Assembly (NCBI GenBank): GCA_044375915.1
Contig: JBILLU010000025.1
Span: 1-26,931, forward strand
Direction of reading: 5' to 3'
Length of the DNA stretch: 26,931 nucleotides
From: JAFEBO01 sp044375915
GTDB taxonomy: Bacteria > Planctomycetota > Phycisphaerae > Phycisphaerales > UBA1924
Shown: positions 9,361-16,825 of the stretch, piece by piece
How positions within the stretch are numbered: the stretch's first letter is position 1
How the letters are laid out: each line of letters begins with the position of its first letter
Made by a program: the position numbers and the translations under genes
Notes under the pieces: model-generated
Database searches by the model: none
Told to the model about the DNA's origin: nothing
The model's input: only the letters and a program-made list of their open reading frames with translations

Positions 9361-10974
9361 CTAGGCACCGAGCGCCACCGGATGCCCGGGGCGTGCACCG
9401 GTGCTCGGGGCAAACGCCAGCCGCGCCGTGTGCGCACGAACGACACCGTGGCGCAGCTCCGAGGCGGTCACGGGCACGTTGCCGAGCCGCTGCGCCTGAG
9501 CTGCTGCGCTGATCGAACCGAGGAACGCGGCCTGCAGCAGCGTGCCGCCGCTCGCAAGCGCGAGTGTCGCCGCGGACAACAGTGAATCGCCGCAGCCGAG
9601 CGGATCCACCGCGTATCCAGCCATCGCAGGCACATGCTCGCTCTTGAGCCGCGTCGCAAAGCCCGCCGCCTCGGTCGCGTGCTCGAGGCGGTCGAACGCG
9701 ATCAGGCCCTCGGGTCCCATCGTCACCATCGCGGCCCGCGACTGCGTCTGCTCGAGCAAGTCGTACACCGCCGTCGGAATCGACTCATCGAAGCGCCGCG
9801 TTGCCTCGCGCAGCTCGCGCTCGCTCGGGCACAGAAGATCCATGCCGCGGAAATGCATCAGCGCCGAGCGACGACCGGACACATCGCCGGTCAGCGTTCC
9901 GACCCGGGGCCGGAGCCCGCTCGCAAGCCGCGACACCACACCCGCGCTCAGCAAGCCATTGCCAAAGTCCGCGATCACCGCCGCGTCATATCCATCCACC
10001 AGAGCCCGCTCGACCAGCTCGTCCTGCGCCTTGGCGTCAAGCACCAGCGGCGAGAGGTTGTTCAGCTTCATCACTTTCTGGGCGCCCACCAAAAACCGCT
10101 GTTTTTCAGCCACGGGCGCATCGATCTCGATCGCCTGCACATCCACGCCATCGCCGATCAGCCGCTGCGCCATCGCGTGGCCCTGGAGCGATGTCGGCAG
10201 CGCCGTGAGCAGCGTCGGTCGTCCCCCCATCGTCGCGATCTGCCGCGCGATCACCGCGGCACCGCCGTCGTAGGTGCGGCGCTCCAAAGGCCGAAGCGTC
10301 AACACCGGCGACTCCGACGCCACGTCTGGCTGGTCGCAGTGCACGTACGTATCCAGGATCGACTCGCCGATCACCAGCACACGCTTGCCGCGAAACGCCG
10401 AGATCAACCCCGTCAGCGTCGGCCCGTCGAGCGACGGCGCTTCCAGCAGTTGCTTCAGCCGCGTGTGATACGGATCGATCGACGCTTCCATCGCACCGAT
10501 CAGCGCGGTGGATGAGAAAACCACATCGCCCGACGAGAACACCACCCGTCCGCCATGGCGTTCCACGGCGTCACGCTCGGCCTGAAACCTCGGATCGTTG
10601 TTGGTTTCGTATTCCCGCCCCTTCACGTACACGTCCGGACGCACCGACTCGAGCAGCTGCAGCGCGGTCGGGTCCGGGTCAATGAACACCCAGTCCACGC
10701 AGTCAAGCTCGGCGAGATTCTCCGCACGAAGTTCCTGCGGAATCAGCGGCGATCCGCCGCGCTTCTGGTAGCTTTCGTCGCCCGTGATCGACACCAGAAG
10801 CACATCGCCGTGGCTGCGAGCCTGACGAAGGTGCCGAACATGGCCGGGATGCACGATGTCGAAGCAGCCGTGGCACTGGACCACGGCGCGACCCTCGCGC
10901 CGCGCGATCTCGCGGCGGGCCAGGAGCTCCTCCCTCGTCACGATCTTCGAGGCCCGTTTGCTCGACAACGACAT
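9361..10974 (-). CDS. Bifunctional HldE/RfaE-like protein, nucleotidyltransferase first and PfkB kinase second
   Basis: This 537-residue protein combines the two activities that make ADP- or CDP-activated heptose: a sugar kinase and a nucleotidyltransferase. Residues 30-165 are the nucleotidyltransferase, with the HxGH-type motif CHGCFDIVHPGHVRHLRQA (HPGH at 42-45) and YVKGREYETN. Residues about 190-510 are the PfkB/ribokinase-type kinase. It has the substrate-side DGGAAVIARQIA and the anion-hole motif DPLGCGDSLLSA, in which the catalytic base is D463 and the usual GAGD reads GCGD. In E. coli HldE the order is kinase then nucleotidyltransferase, so the domains are swapped here. The protein probably supplies an activated heptose or related sugar to the glycosyltransferase next door. 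The exact substrate is inferred; other sugar phosphates are possible. Confidence 0.88.
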   Translation of the reverse strand: MSLSSKRASKIVTREELLARREIARREGRAVVQCHGCFDIVHPGHVRHLRQARSHGDVLLVSITGDESYQKRGGSPLIPQELRAENLAELDCVDWVFIDPDPTALQLLESVRPDVYVKGREYETNNDPRFQAERDAVERHGGRVVFSSGDVVFSSTALIGAMEASIDPYHTRLKQLLEAPSLDGPTLTGLISAFRGKRVLVIGESILDTYVHCDQPDVASESPVLTLRPLERRTYDGGAAVIARQIATMGGRPTLLTALPTSLQGHAMAQRLIGDGVDVQAIEIDAPVAEKQRFLVGAQKVMKLNNLSPLVLDAKAQDELVERALVDGYDAAVIADFGNGLLSAGVVSRLASGLRPRVGTLTGDVSGRRSALMHFRGMDLLCPSERELREATRRFDESIPTAVYDLLEQTQSRAAMVTMGPEGLIAFDRLEHATEAAGFATRLKSEHVPAMAGYAVDPLGCGDSLLSAATLALASGGTLLQAAFLGSISAAAQAQRLGNVPVTASELRHGVVRAHTARLAFAPSTGARPGHPVALGA

Positions 10975-11082
10975 GCTTCAGTTATCGGCCAACCCAGCCT
11001 TCCACTTCCGCTGAAACCAGCCGCATAGGCCAACCTCGACGCGCATTTCTCGCCGGTCGAACAACCCGCCGCTCGAGTCTCG

Positions 11083-11088
11083 TACGCT
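11083..11088 (+). promoter_or_regulatory. Possible -10 box placed for a leaderless transcript
   Basis: TACGCT ends 6 nt before the GTG start codon of the zinc-ribbon membrane protein. A -10 element at this distance would start transcription at or next to the first base of the start codon. No Shine-Dalgarno sequence is present. Confidence 0.35.
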
Positions 11089-11094
11089 CATCTC

Positions 11095-12504
11095 GTGCCC
11101 GCTGCCTCCACCCAGCCCGGCCTGCTCGCCCGCACCCTTCAGGCGGTCACGCTCGCCTTGCGCTGGCCCGACTGGCTGTGGCTCGCGGGCTGCGTCCCCT
11201 CGCTCTGGGCCATCGGCATTCTCCTCGGCCTCGACGACACCGAACGCCTTGGCGTCGGCTACGACCCCGCCGCCCCGCACGTCGCCGCGTGGGGCCTCGC
11301 CATCGGCGTCGCGTCCATCTGGATGTGGCGTCGCTGGCTCATACGCAATCACCCCGCACGCCCCGCCCACGATGCCGCCACCGACGTCCTGCTCGTCCTG
11401 GGCGCGTTCGGCGCTCTCACGCTCTACCTCCTGCTCGTGCCCGGGCACAAGCTCCTACCGCCCAACCGCACCCTCTGCACCCTCAGCGGCGTCGCTGGTG
11501 CCGCGTTGCTTGCGTCGGCGTGGACACGTCGCATCGGAAACTCGTTCCACTGCACCCACTGCGGCTACGAGATCGAGGACTTCAGCCTCCCGCGACGCTG
11601 CCCCGAATGCGAAGGCGTCTGGGCCCATCGCCTTGTCCGCGGCCGGATCGACCGCAGCACGCCGCTCATCGCCATCGCCGCCATCCTCCTCTTCATACTC
11701 ACACTCGCCCCGCTCCCGCGTCTGGATTCCACTTCGCCGCTCGTCCGTAGCCTGACGCCGCAAAGCTGGATCCTCGCCCGCGCCACCGAGCGCCTCCAAG
11801 CCGCCCGATCCCTCGAAGCCAGCTGGTGGCGTGAACTCACCCGGCGTCGCCTCGACGATACCGACGCCGAGAAGCTCCGCGAGCTCATCCTCAAGGAACA
11901 GCTTGCCGCACGTCTCGTCGATGCGAACGCCTATGCCTGGTTGCAGGGCGAGCTCTTTTCCGGCCGCGGGAGCGATTCCCAGTATCGCCGCTTCCTTGAA
12001 GACGCCATCGCACCCACGATCGTGGTCCGCGGCGGCGGCGGCGCGTCGCCCATCGCCGTCGCCGGGGACACCATCGAAGTGGTCCCCCGCATCGAGGAAT
12101 CACGCCGTCTGCCCCGGGACCGGCTCGCCGTCTATGTCGAAGGCATTTGGAAGAACGACGATGCCACGCCGCTCGTCCGATCCAGCCGTTGGGAACTGCT
12201 CAGCGACCTGCTCGCCTTCGACGCACCGCCCAGGCTCGACGACGATTCCGTCCGCAACGGCAGCTCATTCCCGACATTCAAGCCCGAGCGGCTGTCATTC
12301 AGCGGCAAGTTCTGGATTGCCGTCGTCCCCGACGGAAACGAACCCACCGCGATGCCGAAGGACATGAGGAACCAACGTCCCTCCAACGTGCCATGGATCG
12401 GAGAATTCGACGCGCGACGCCAGCTCGATGTCATCCCGCCGCGCAAGGTGACCCCGCCAACCAACGCGGCGCCCAAACGAACCGCGCCCAGCACAGACCG
12501 CTAG
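11095..12504 (+). CDS. Membrane protein with an internal zinc ribbon, function unknown
   Basis: I do not recognise a characterised family. The 469-residue product has about five hydrophobic segments (roughly 26-46, 63-81, 97-116, 126-143 and 188-207). A four-cysteine zinc-ribbon motif lies between the fourth and fifth: CTHC at 153-156 and CPEC at 169-172. The 260-residue C-terminal part is soluble. It contains two helical stretches rich in Arg/Leu (LARATERLQAARSLEASWW, DAEKLRELILKEQLAARLVD) and then a beta-rich region. The start is GTG, chosen as the first in-frame start after the divergent HldE-like gene 120 bp away. Its stop codon overlaps the stop of dUTPase on the other strand. Zinc-ribbon membrane proteins of this kind are frequent in planctomycetes; a role in envelope processes is a guess. 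Confidence 0.82.
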   Translation: MPAASTQPGLLARTLQAVTLALRWPDWLWLAGCVPSLWAIGILLGLDDTERLGVGYDPAAPHVAAWGLAIGVASIWMWRRWLIRNHPARPAHDAATDVLLVLGAFGALTLYLLLVPGHKLLPPNRTLCTLSGVAGAALLASAWTRRIGNSFHCTHCGYEIEDFSLPRRCPECEGVWAHRLVRGRIDRSTPLIAIAAILLFILTLAPLPRLDSTSPLVRSLTPQSWILARATERLQAARSLEASWWRELTRRRLDDTDAEKLRELILKEQLAARLVDANAYAWLQGELFSGRGSDSQYRRFLEDAIAPTIVVRGGGGASPIAVAGDTIEVVPRIEESRRLPRDRLAVYVEGIWKNDDATPLVRSSRWELLSDLLAFDAPPRLDDDSVRNGSSFPTFKPERLSFSGKFWIAVVPDGNEPTAMPKDMRNQRPSNVPWIGEFDARRQLDVIPPRKVTPPTNAAPKRTAPSTDR

Positions 12505-12959
12505 TGCGTTCCGGTCGATCCGAACCCGCCGCCCCCGCGCGCCGTGTCATCAAGCTCCGCGACGACTTCGATCTTTGCGTGCGCCACCGGAGCGATGACC
12601 AACTGCGCAATCCGCAGTCCATGTGTCACCGCGAAGGGCTCACGGGAAAAATTGATCACCGCAACCCGAAGCTCGCCTCGATAATCGCTGTCGATCGTCC
12701 CGGGCGCGTTCGGCAGGCCGATCCCGTGCTTGGTGGAAAGCCCCGACCGCGCCCGCACCTGCCCCTCAAACCCCCGCGGGATCGCCAGAGCAAGCCCCGT
12801 CGGCACCAGCGCGATCTGCCCGGGCGCCAGTGTCATCGTCTGGTCCGCATCAAGACATGCGCACAGATCCATGCCCGCCGCACCTTCGGTCTGATACGAA
12901 GGCACCGTCGCCCGCTCGCTCAGCTTCTTCACCCGCAATGCCGGCTCCGCTCCACTCAT
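12501..12959 (-). CDS. dut: dUTP diphosphatase (dUTPase)
   Basis: This 152-residue enzyme hydrolyses dUTP to dUMP and pyrophosphate, keeping uracil out of DNA and feeding thymidylate synthesis. All five motifs of the trimeric dUTPase family are visible: AAGMDLCA (27-34), ARSGLS (70-75), LPNAPGTIDSDYRGEL (82-97, catalytic D90 and base-stacking Y93), GLRIAQLVI (114-122) and the mobile C-terminal arm RGGGGFGSTG (141-150). The third motif has NAPGTID where many bacteria have GVGTID. Length is normal for the family. Its ATG overlaps the stop of the upstream small coiled-coil gene as ATGA, so translation is probably coupled. Its own stop overlaps that of the convergent membrane-protein gene. Confidence 0.97.
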   Translation of the reverse strand: MSGAEPALRVKKLSERATVPSYQTEGAAGMDLCACLDADQTMTLAPGQIALVPTGLALAIPRGFEGQVRARSGLSTKHGIGLPNAPGTIDSDYRGELRVAVINFSREPFAVTHGLRIAQLVIAPVAHAKIEVVAELDDTARGGGGFGSTGTH

Positions 12960-13252
12960 GATGCTCGCCCCGATTGACGGTCGTACGCCATCGCCAGTTC
13001 GTCCGGCGAGAGTTCCTTCTTGAAGTCATCCAGCGCCCGTGTCAGCATGTCCACCGTTCGCTGCGCCGATGCGACTGCATTGTCCATCGCGCTCTTGCCG
13101 GTCACCTTCTTCATTTGGTCACTCAGATTGAGCTCGCTCAGCCGCTTCTCCGACGCGCTCCGCGCCTCCTGCAACGCCTTTAAGAGACTCTCCGCCTTCT
13201 CGCGAGCAGCGATCGTCTCGGCCAGAACCCGTTGGCGTTCAGAAAGCGACAT
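12956..13252 (-). CDS. Small coiled-coil protein upstream of and coupled to dut
   Basis: The product is 98 residues, charged and almost wholly helical (ERQRVLAETIAAREKAESLL, then SASEKRLSELNLSDQMKKV, then AQRTVDMLTRALDDFKKEL), with heptad-like spacing. I do not recognise a family. An upstream in-frame start at 13393 would add 47 Arg-rich residues of no recognisable character. The ATG at 13252 is preferred because the helical pattern starts there and because a TACCAT box ends 6 nt before it. The stop overlaps the dut start by four bases. This coupling suggests co-expression with dUTPase. A binding partner is not apparent. The 275 bp between this start and the dehydratase stop at 13528 show no gene. 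Confidence 0.75.
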   Translation of the reverse strand: MSLSERQRVLAETIAAREKAESLLKALQEARSASEKRLSELNLSDQMKKVTGKSAMDNAVASAQRTVDMLTRALDDFKKELSPDELAMAYDRQSGRAS

Positions 13253-13258
13253 CCCGGG

Positions 13259-13264
13259 ATGGTA
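13259..13264 (-). promoter_or_regulatory. Possible -10 box placed for a leaderless transcript (small coiled-coil gene and dut)
   Basis: On the minus strand TACCAT is followed by six bases (CCCGGG) and then the ATG at 13252. The spacing fits leaderless transcription. No Shine-Dalgarno sequence is present. Confidence 0.35.
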
Positions 13265-13527
13265 CCCGGCGGCCCGGCGACGGGGATTCCCCCAATTCGA
13301 CCTCGGACGTGAAGCGTCGAATGTCGGCCGGAGCGTGGTCGCTTGATGCGCCAGGTCCAGTGTGACGCAGACGAGCCTCAGCGCAGATCTCAAGTCTCAC
13401 ATTTCGACCGTCAGAGCTGGCACAGAGATCGCGAACCGACAGCGATTCGGGCATGCGCTGCGACACCCGCGGCTGGTTCCTTCCTACATCGCGGACCCGA
13501 CATCGCAGACCGGACATCCGAGATCCG

Positions 13528-15123
13528 CTACGCCGCCTTCCCCATCACCGCTTCAGTCTTCACCTCAGCCGCCTTGACCTCAGCCACCGTGAAGCCCTCG
13601 GGCCTCATCTCCGGCACATGCTTACGGATCGCCCGCACCACGCCCTCACGATCCGTGAGTGTCCGCGCGACACCCAACTCCGCCACCATCGCGGCAAGAT
13701 TGAAGTCCGCGCGCAGCTCGCCCGCCCAGGCGTTGATACCCGGGAACGGAGTCTCTCTCAGTTGCTCCGCGGCGTAGCACAGCTCCTCGTGCAGCTTTTC
13801 GCCCGGCCGCTTCCCGGTGAACGCGATCTCCATCGCCGGCACCCCCAAGTCGTGCTGGATCGCAAAGTCGATCGCGCGCCTTTCGTCGTCAACCGCCACC
13901 GTCGCCGGCAGCTGCGGCACATACCCGTGCGCCGCCACAAACCGCATCGCCAGTTCCAGAATCTTCACCGGTTCGCCCATGTCCAGTACGTGCACCGCTG
14001 CGTCGTCCGCAGCAGGAATCGCCGCGGACTGGATCACCAGCATCGCGGCCTCGTGGATTGTCATGAAGTACCGTGTCATCCGCGGATCGGTCACCGTCAC
14101 CGGGCCACCCTCACGGAGTTGATTGCCCCAGATCGGCAGCACGCTGCAGGCGCTTCCCAGCACGTTGCCGAATCGCACCATGCCGAAGTTGGTCGAACGC
14201 TGCCCGTTCATCCGCCGCCCGCTCTTGTGCAAGCCCTGGATGTACATCTCCGCGAGCCGCTTCGTCGCACCCATCACGCTCGTCGGGTTCACGGCCTTGT
14301 CGCTGCTGATCAGAATGAAGTGCGACGCACCCGCCGCCAGCGCTGCGTCCGCAACGCTCTTGGTTCCAAAAAGGTTGTTCGTGAGCGCGTGCGCCGGATG
14401 ATCTTCCATCAGCGGGACGTGCTTGTGCGCCGCCGCGTGGAAGATCACGTCGGGCCTGTGCTCCAGCACCAGCCGCATGGTCGCGCTCTCGTCGGTCACG
14501 TCGTGCAGCAACGCCGCTCGGGACACACCCGGGAACTTCCGCCCGATCTGCCGATCGATCTCGAAGAGCGCATTCTCGCTGCGCTCCATGAGCATCAGCT
14601 TTCCGGGCTTGAAAGTCGCACAGATACGAGCGATCTCCGATCCGATCGATCCACCCGCGCCCGTGATCAGCACTCGCCGGCCCTCCAGCAAGCCCGCCAC
14701 CGCACGCCGATCAATTCCATACGGCGTGCGCCCGATCAGTTCGGTCACATCCACTTCGCCACGCAGATCAATATTCCCTCCAACCGACGGCGCGCGCTCC
14801 AGTAGCTCATTCAGCGGCGGCACCACGCGCTCGGCGATGCCCGCATCCCGCAGCGCCGAACGCGACGCCTGCTCCACGCTCGCCAACGCCCGCGGCAATG
14901 ACACGATGCCGACCAAGCCCGGCGTCGATGCCGCAAGCCCGGCAAGGTCGCGCAGGCGCAGCGTCGGCTCCACTTCCGCGCTGTCACCGATCGCCGGCGC
15001 ACCGTCGTCCTCGAACCGCACAATCCCGCGTACCAGCGGCGCATCCGGTAGCAGACGCAGCTGATCGAGCAGCAGGCTCAGCGTTGACGCGGTTCCGATC
15101 AAGATGGCTTGCGGCCCAGTCAT
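13528..15123 (-). CDS. Nucleotide-sugar 4,6-dehydratase/epimerase, CapD/WbpM-like, without membrane segments
   Basis: This 531-residue protein belongs to the extended short-chain dehydrogenase group that converts UDP-GlcNAc and similar sugars to 4-keto-6-deoxy intermediates for surface polysaccharides. Residues 1-140 resemble the nucleotide-binding domain that precedes the catalytic domain in the long WbpM/CapD proteins. The catalytic domain starts with LITGAGGSIGSEIA (about 152-165, NAD(P) binding). It continues with AAAHKHVPLME (230-240) and SSDKAVNPTSVMGATK (273-288). The usual catalytic Tyr is Met284 with Lys288 kept, as in the WbpM subgroup. The four N-terminal transmembrane helices of WbpM are absent, so the enzyme should be soluble. 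The ATG at 15123 is chosen because the Rossmann-like N-terminus begins there; the 61 residues encoded upstream look unstructured. It fits the sugar-pathway theme of the HldE-like and GT2 genes. Confidence 0.9.
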   Translation of the reverse strand: MTGPQAILIGTASTLSLLLDQLRLLPDAPLVRGIVRFEDDGAPAIGDSAEVEPTLRLRDLAGLAASTPGLVGIVSLPRALASVEQASRSALRDAGIAERVVPPLNELLERAPSVGGNIDLRGEVDVTELIGRTPYGIDRRAVAGLLEGRRVLITGAGGSIGSEIARICATFKPGKLMLMERSENALFEIDRQIGRKFPGVSRAALLHDVTDESATMRLVLEHRPDVIFHAAAHKHVPLMEDHPAHALTNNLFGTKSVADAALAAGASHFILISSDKAVNPTSVMGATKRLAEMYIQGLHKSGRRMNGQRSTNFGMVRFGNVLGSACSVLPIWGNQLREGGPVTVTDPRMTRYFMTIHEAAMLVIQSAAIPAADDAAVHVLDMGEPVKILELAMRFVAAHGYVPQLPATVAVDDERRAIDFAIQHDLGVPAMEIAFTGKRPGEKLHEELCYAAEQLRETPFPGINAWAGELRADFNLAAMVAELGVARTLTDREGVVRAIRKHVPEMRPEGFTVAEVKAAEVKTEAVMGKAA

Positions 15124-15511
15124 TGGTTGAAGCACGGCAGTCTCCCGTCCGGTTATCGGCCTTCCAACCACCGAACTTGCGGGAACCCTTCCACCAGCCC
15201 TGCCGCAGGCACGTCCTAGCAGAATCTGAACGACCATGGAAACCGCCGGGGCGCATTCGCCTGGTTCTCGAGTGAAAGTCCTTTCAATCACGCGTCTTTC
15301 GGTCACCCGGATTGTTCCACGCCCACAACCTGCATTTCATTGGGCGCGTCGGGGAGGGGGGTGGGATTCCCATGCGAGGACGCTGACACGACCGGACGGG
15401 CCTCGGCCCGCCCGTCGGTGTCGGCAGCATCGCAGCGGCCTCAGACGCAGCCGCGGCATCGGGTTGCCGCGGCACGCACGCTGTCACGGGGTGGGATTCG
15501 GGAGATCGTTC
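15124..15511. other. Divergent intergenic region between the dehydratase and the first dockerin-tailed gene
   Basis: These 388 bp hold no convincing gene. A hairpin can form from gacgggc (15395-15401) and gcccgtc (15410-15416). The string ggtgggattc occurs twice, near 15360 and near 15490. No clear -35/-10 pair was identified for either gene. An in-frame extension of the downstream gene back to 15236 is rejected because the signal peptide starts at 15512. Confidence 0.45.
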
Positions 15512-16696
15512 ATGTCGCAGTCTTCACTCGCCGCCCGCGCACTCGCGCTGGGCCTCGTCGCCGGTTCCGCGTTCGCCGCCCCGGCGATCAACGGCTCCAT
15601 CAACCAGGCCGCCGACGACTGGTCGCTGTTGACCGAGTCGCTCCACGCCGCCCCGCTGTCAGGCGGCTCCTCGGCCAAGTCCGATTCGTCCGTCGAATCC
15701 TCCACCTTCCACTGGTGGAACGGTCTCGCCAACCAGGACGTCGCCTTCTTCGACAACCGCGGCGACATCATCAACCTCTATGTCGCCTACGACCGCGAGT
15801 ACCTCTATCTCGCCGTCGCCGGTCCCACCGGCCCCTTCAACAAGTTCACTGACCAGTCCGCCAACGCCAACAACGACGTTGCCGATCTCTTCCTCGCCAT
15901 CGATGTCTCCGGCGGCCTCGCCCTTGGCGAACTCAAGGCCACGAGCGCCCACAACACCTTCGGTGTCAAGGCCGTCGACTTCCTCGGCTGGACCCCGACC
16001 CACTTCGTCGGCACCCAGTACGTCGACAACGGCAACGGCGGCGGCGGTCTGTCCAACCTCTTCACCGTCGGGGCCCCCGGCGTCGTCAGCCGCAGTGCCA
16101 GCCAGGGCGTCACCGACCGCGGCTTCGTCTGGAACGCCGCTATCAACGGTGCCGCCGCCTACGACAATCACAACGCCAACGCCGGCGAATTCGAGTACCG
16201 CATCCCGTGGAAGGCCTTCGGCTTCGCCCAGCGCCCGGTCGCCCTCAACCTCCGCCTCGCGTCCTACATCACGCAGAACTTCGCCCAGGCCGACGCCTAT
16301 GACAGCGCTCCTGGCTGGGGCCAGGGCTTTGCGTTCGAAGAAGTCGGCGATTGCCCCGGTGACCCGGACTCCGGCGGACAGATCGGCGCCTGCAACCCCG
16401 GCTCCGCCTTTGGCTCGACGGCCAGCAGCAACTTCGTCGCGAATATCTCCGGCACCCCGGGCCGCGACGATCAGGTCGACACCATCGAGGGCTATATGCA
16501 GTTCCTGGTGCCGCAGTTGCCCTGCCCGTGCGATCTCAACGTGGACGGCTTCGTGGACGATGCCGACTTTGTGATCTTCGCCGAGGCCTACAACAACCTG
16601 TTTGACCCCTCGGGTGATTTCAACGGCGATGGCGTCACCGACGATGCCGACTTCGTGATCTTCGCCGACGCATACAACGCGCTGCTCTGCCCGTAA
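15512..16696 (+). CDS. Secreted beta-rich protein with paired C-terminal dockerin-like Ca-binding repeats
   Basis: This 394-residue protein is exported: SLAARALALGLVAGSAFA is a clear signal peptide cleaved near residue 22. The body (about 25-330) is beta-rich and aromatic. It has FHWWNGLANQDVAFFDNRGD, LYVAYDREYLYLAVAGPTG and EFEYRIPWKAFGF, a pattern recalling CBM9/DOMON-like sandwiches. I would not assign a ligand. Residues 338-394 hold two EF-hand/dockerin-type loops, DLNVDGFVDDAD and DFNGDGVTDDAD, each followed by FVIFA-x-AYN. The chain ends in CP. The ATG is preceded by GGAG at 7 nt. A strong terminator follows. It shares its tail with the glycine-rich protein at 20519-22747, which suggests a common surface location or binding partner. 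Confidence 0.88.
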   Translation: MSQSSLAARALALGLVAGSAFAAPAINGSINQAADDWSLLTESLHAAPLSGGSSAKSDSSVESSTFHWWNGLANQDVAFFDNRGDIINLYVAYDREYLYLAVAGPTGPFNKFTDQSANANNDVADLFLAIDVSGGLALGELKATSAHNTFGVKAVDFLGWTPTHFVGTQYVDNGNGGGGLSNLFTVGAPGVVSRSASQGVTDRGFVWNAAINGAAAYDNHNANAGEFEYRIPWKAFGFAQRPVALNLRLASYITQNFAQADAYDSAPGWGQGFAFEEVGDCPGDPDSGGQIGACNPGSAFGSTASSNFVANISGTPGRDDQVDTIEGYMQFLVPQLPCPCDLNVDGFVDDADFVIFAEAYNNLFDPSGDFNGDGVTDDADFVIFADAYNALLCP

Positions 16697-16767
16697 GCGA
16701 CCTCTCGGAATCGACCGCGTCGCTACCCGAACTCGTTGAAACGTGTGCAGTAAGACAGCAAACCTGT

Positions 16768-16803
16768 GCGGGCCGGCGCCATCACGCCGGCCCGCTTGCT
16801 TTT
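16768..16803 (+). terminator. Intrinsic terminator, plus strand (possibly bidirectional)
   Basis: An 11-bp GC stem, gcgggccggcg (16768-16778) with cgccggcccgc (16785-16795), has a 6-nt loop and is followed by ttgctttt. It sits between convergent genes ending at 16696 (+) and 16826 (-). The minus-strand tail (acaggtttgctg side) is weaker. Confidence 0.85.
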
Positions 16804-16825
16804 CGGCGGACCCGTCGCGGGCTCG

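Noticed and set aside
13453..14805. 450-codon open frame on the plus strand
   Set aside because: It is antisense to the dehydratase and is His/Arg-rich with no recognisable domain.
15236..15511. N-terminal extension of the first dockerin-tailed protein
   Set aside because: The 92 extra residues are Arg/His-rich and would bury a clear signal peptide. The ATG at 15512 has a well-placed GGAG.
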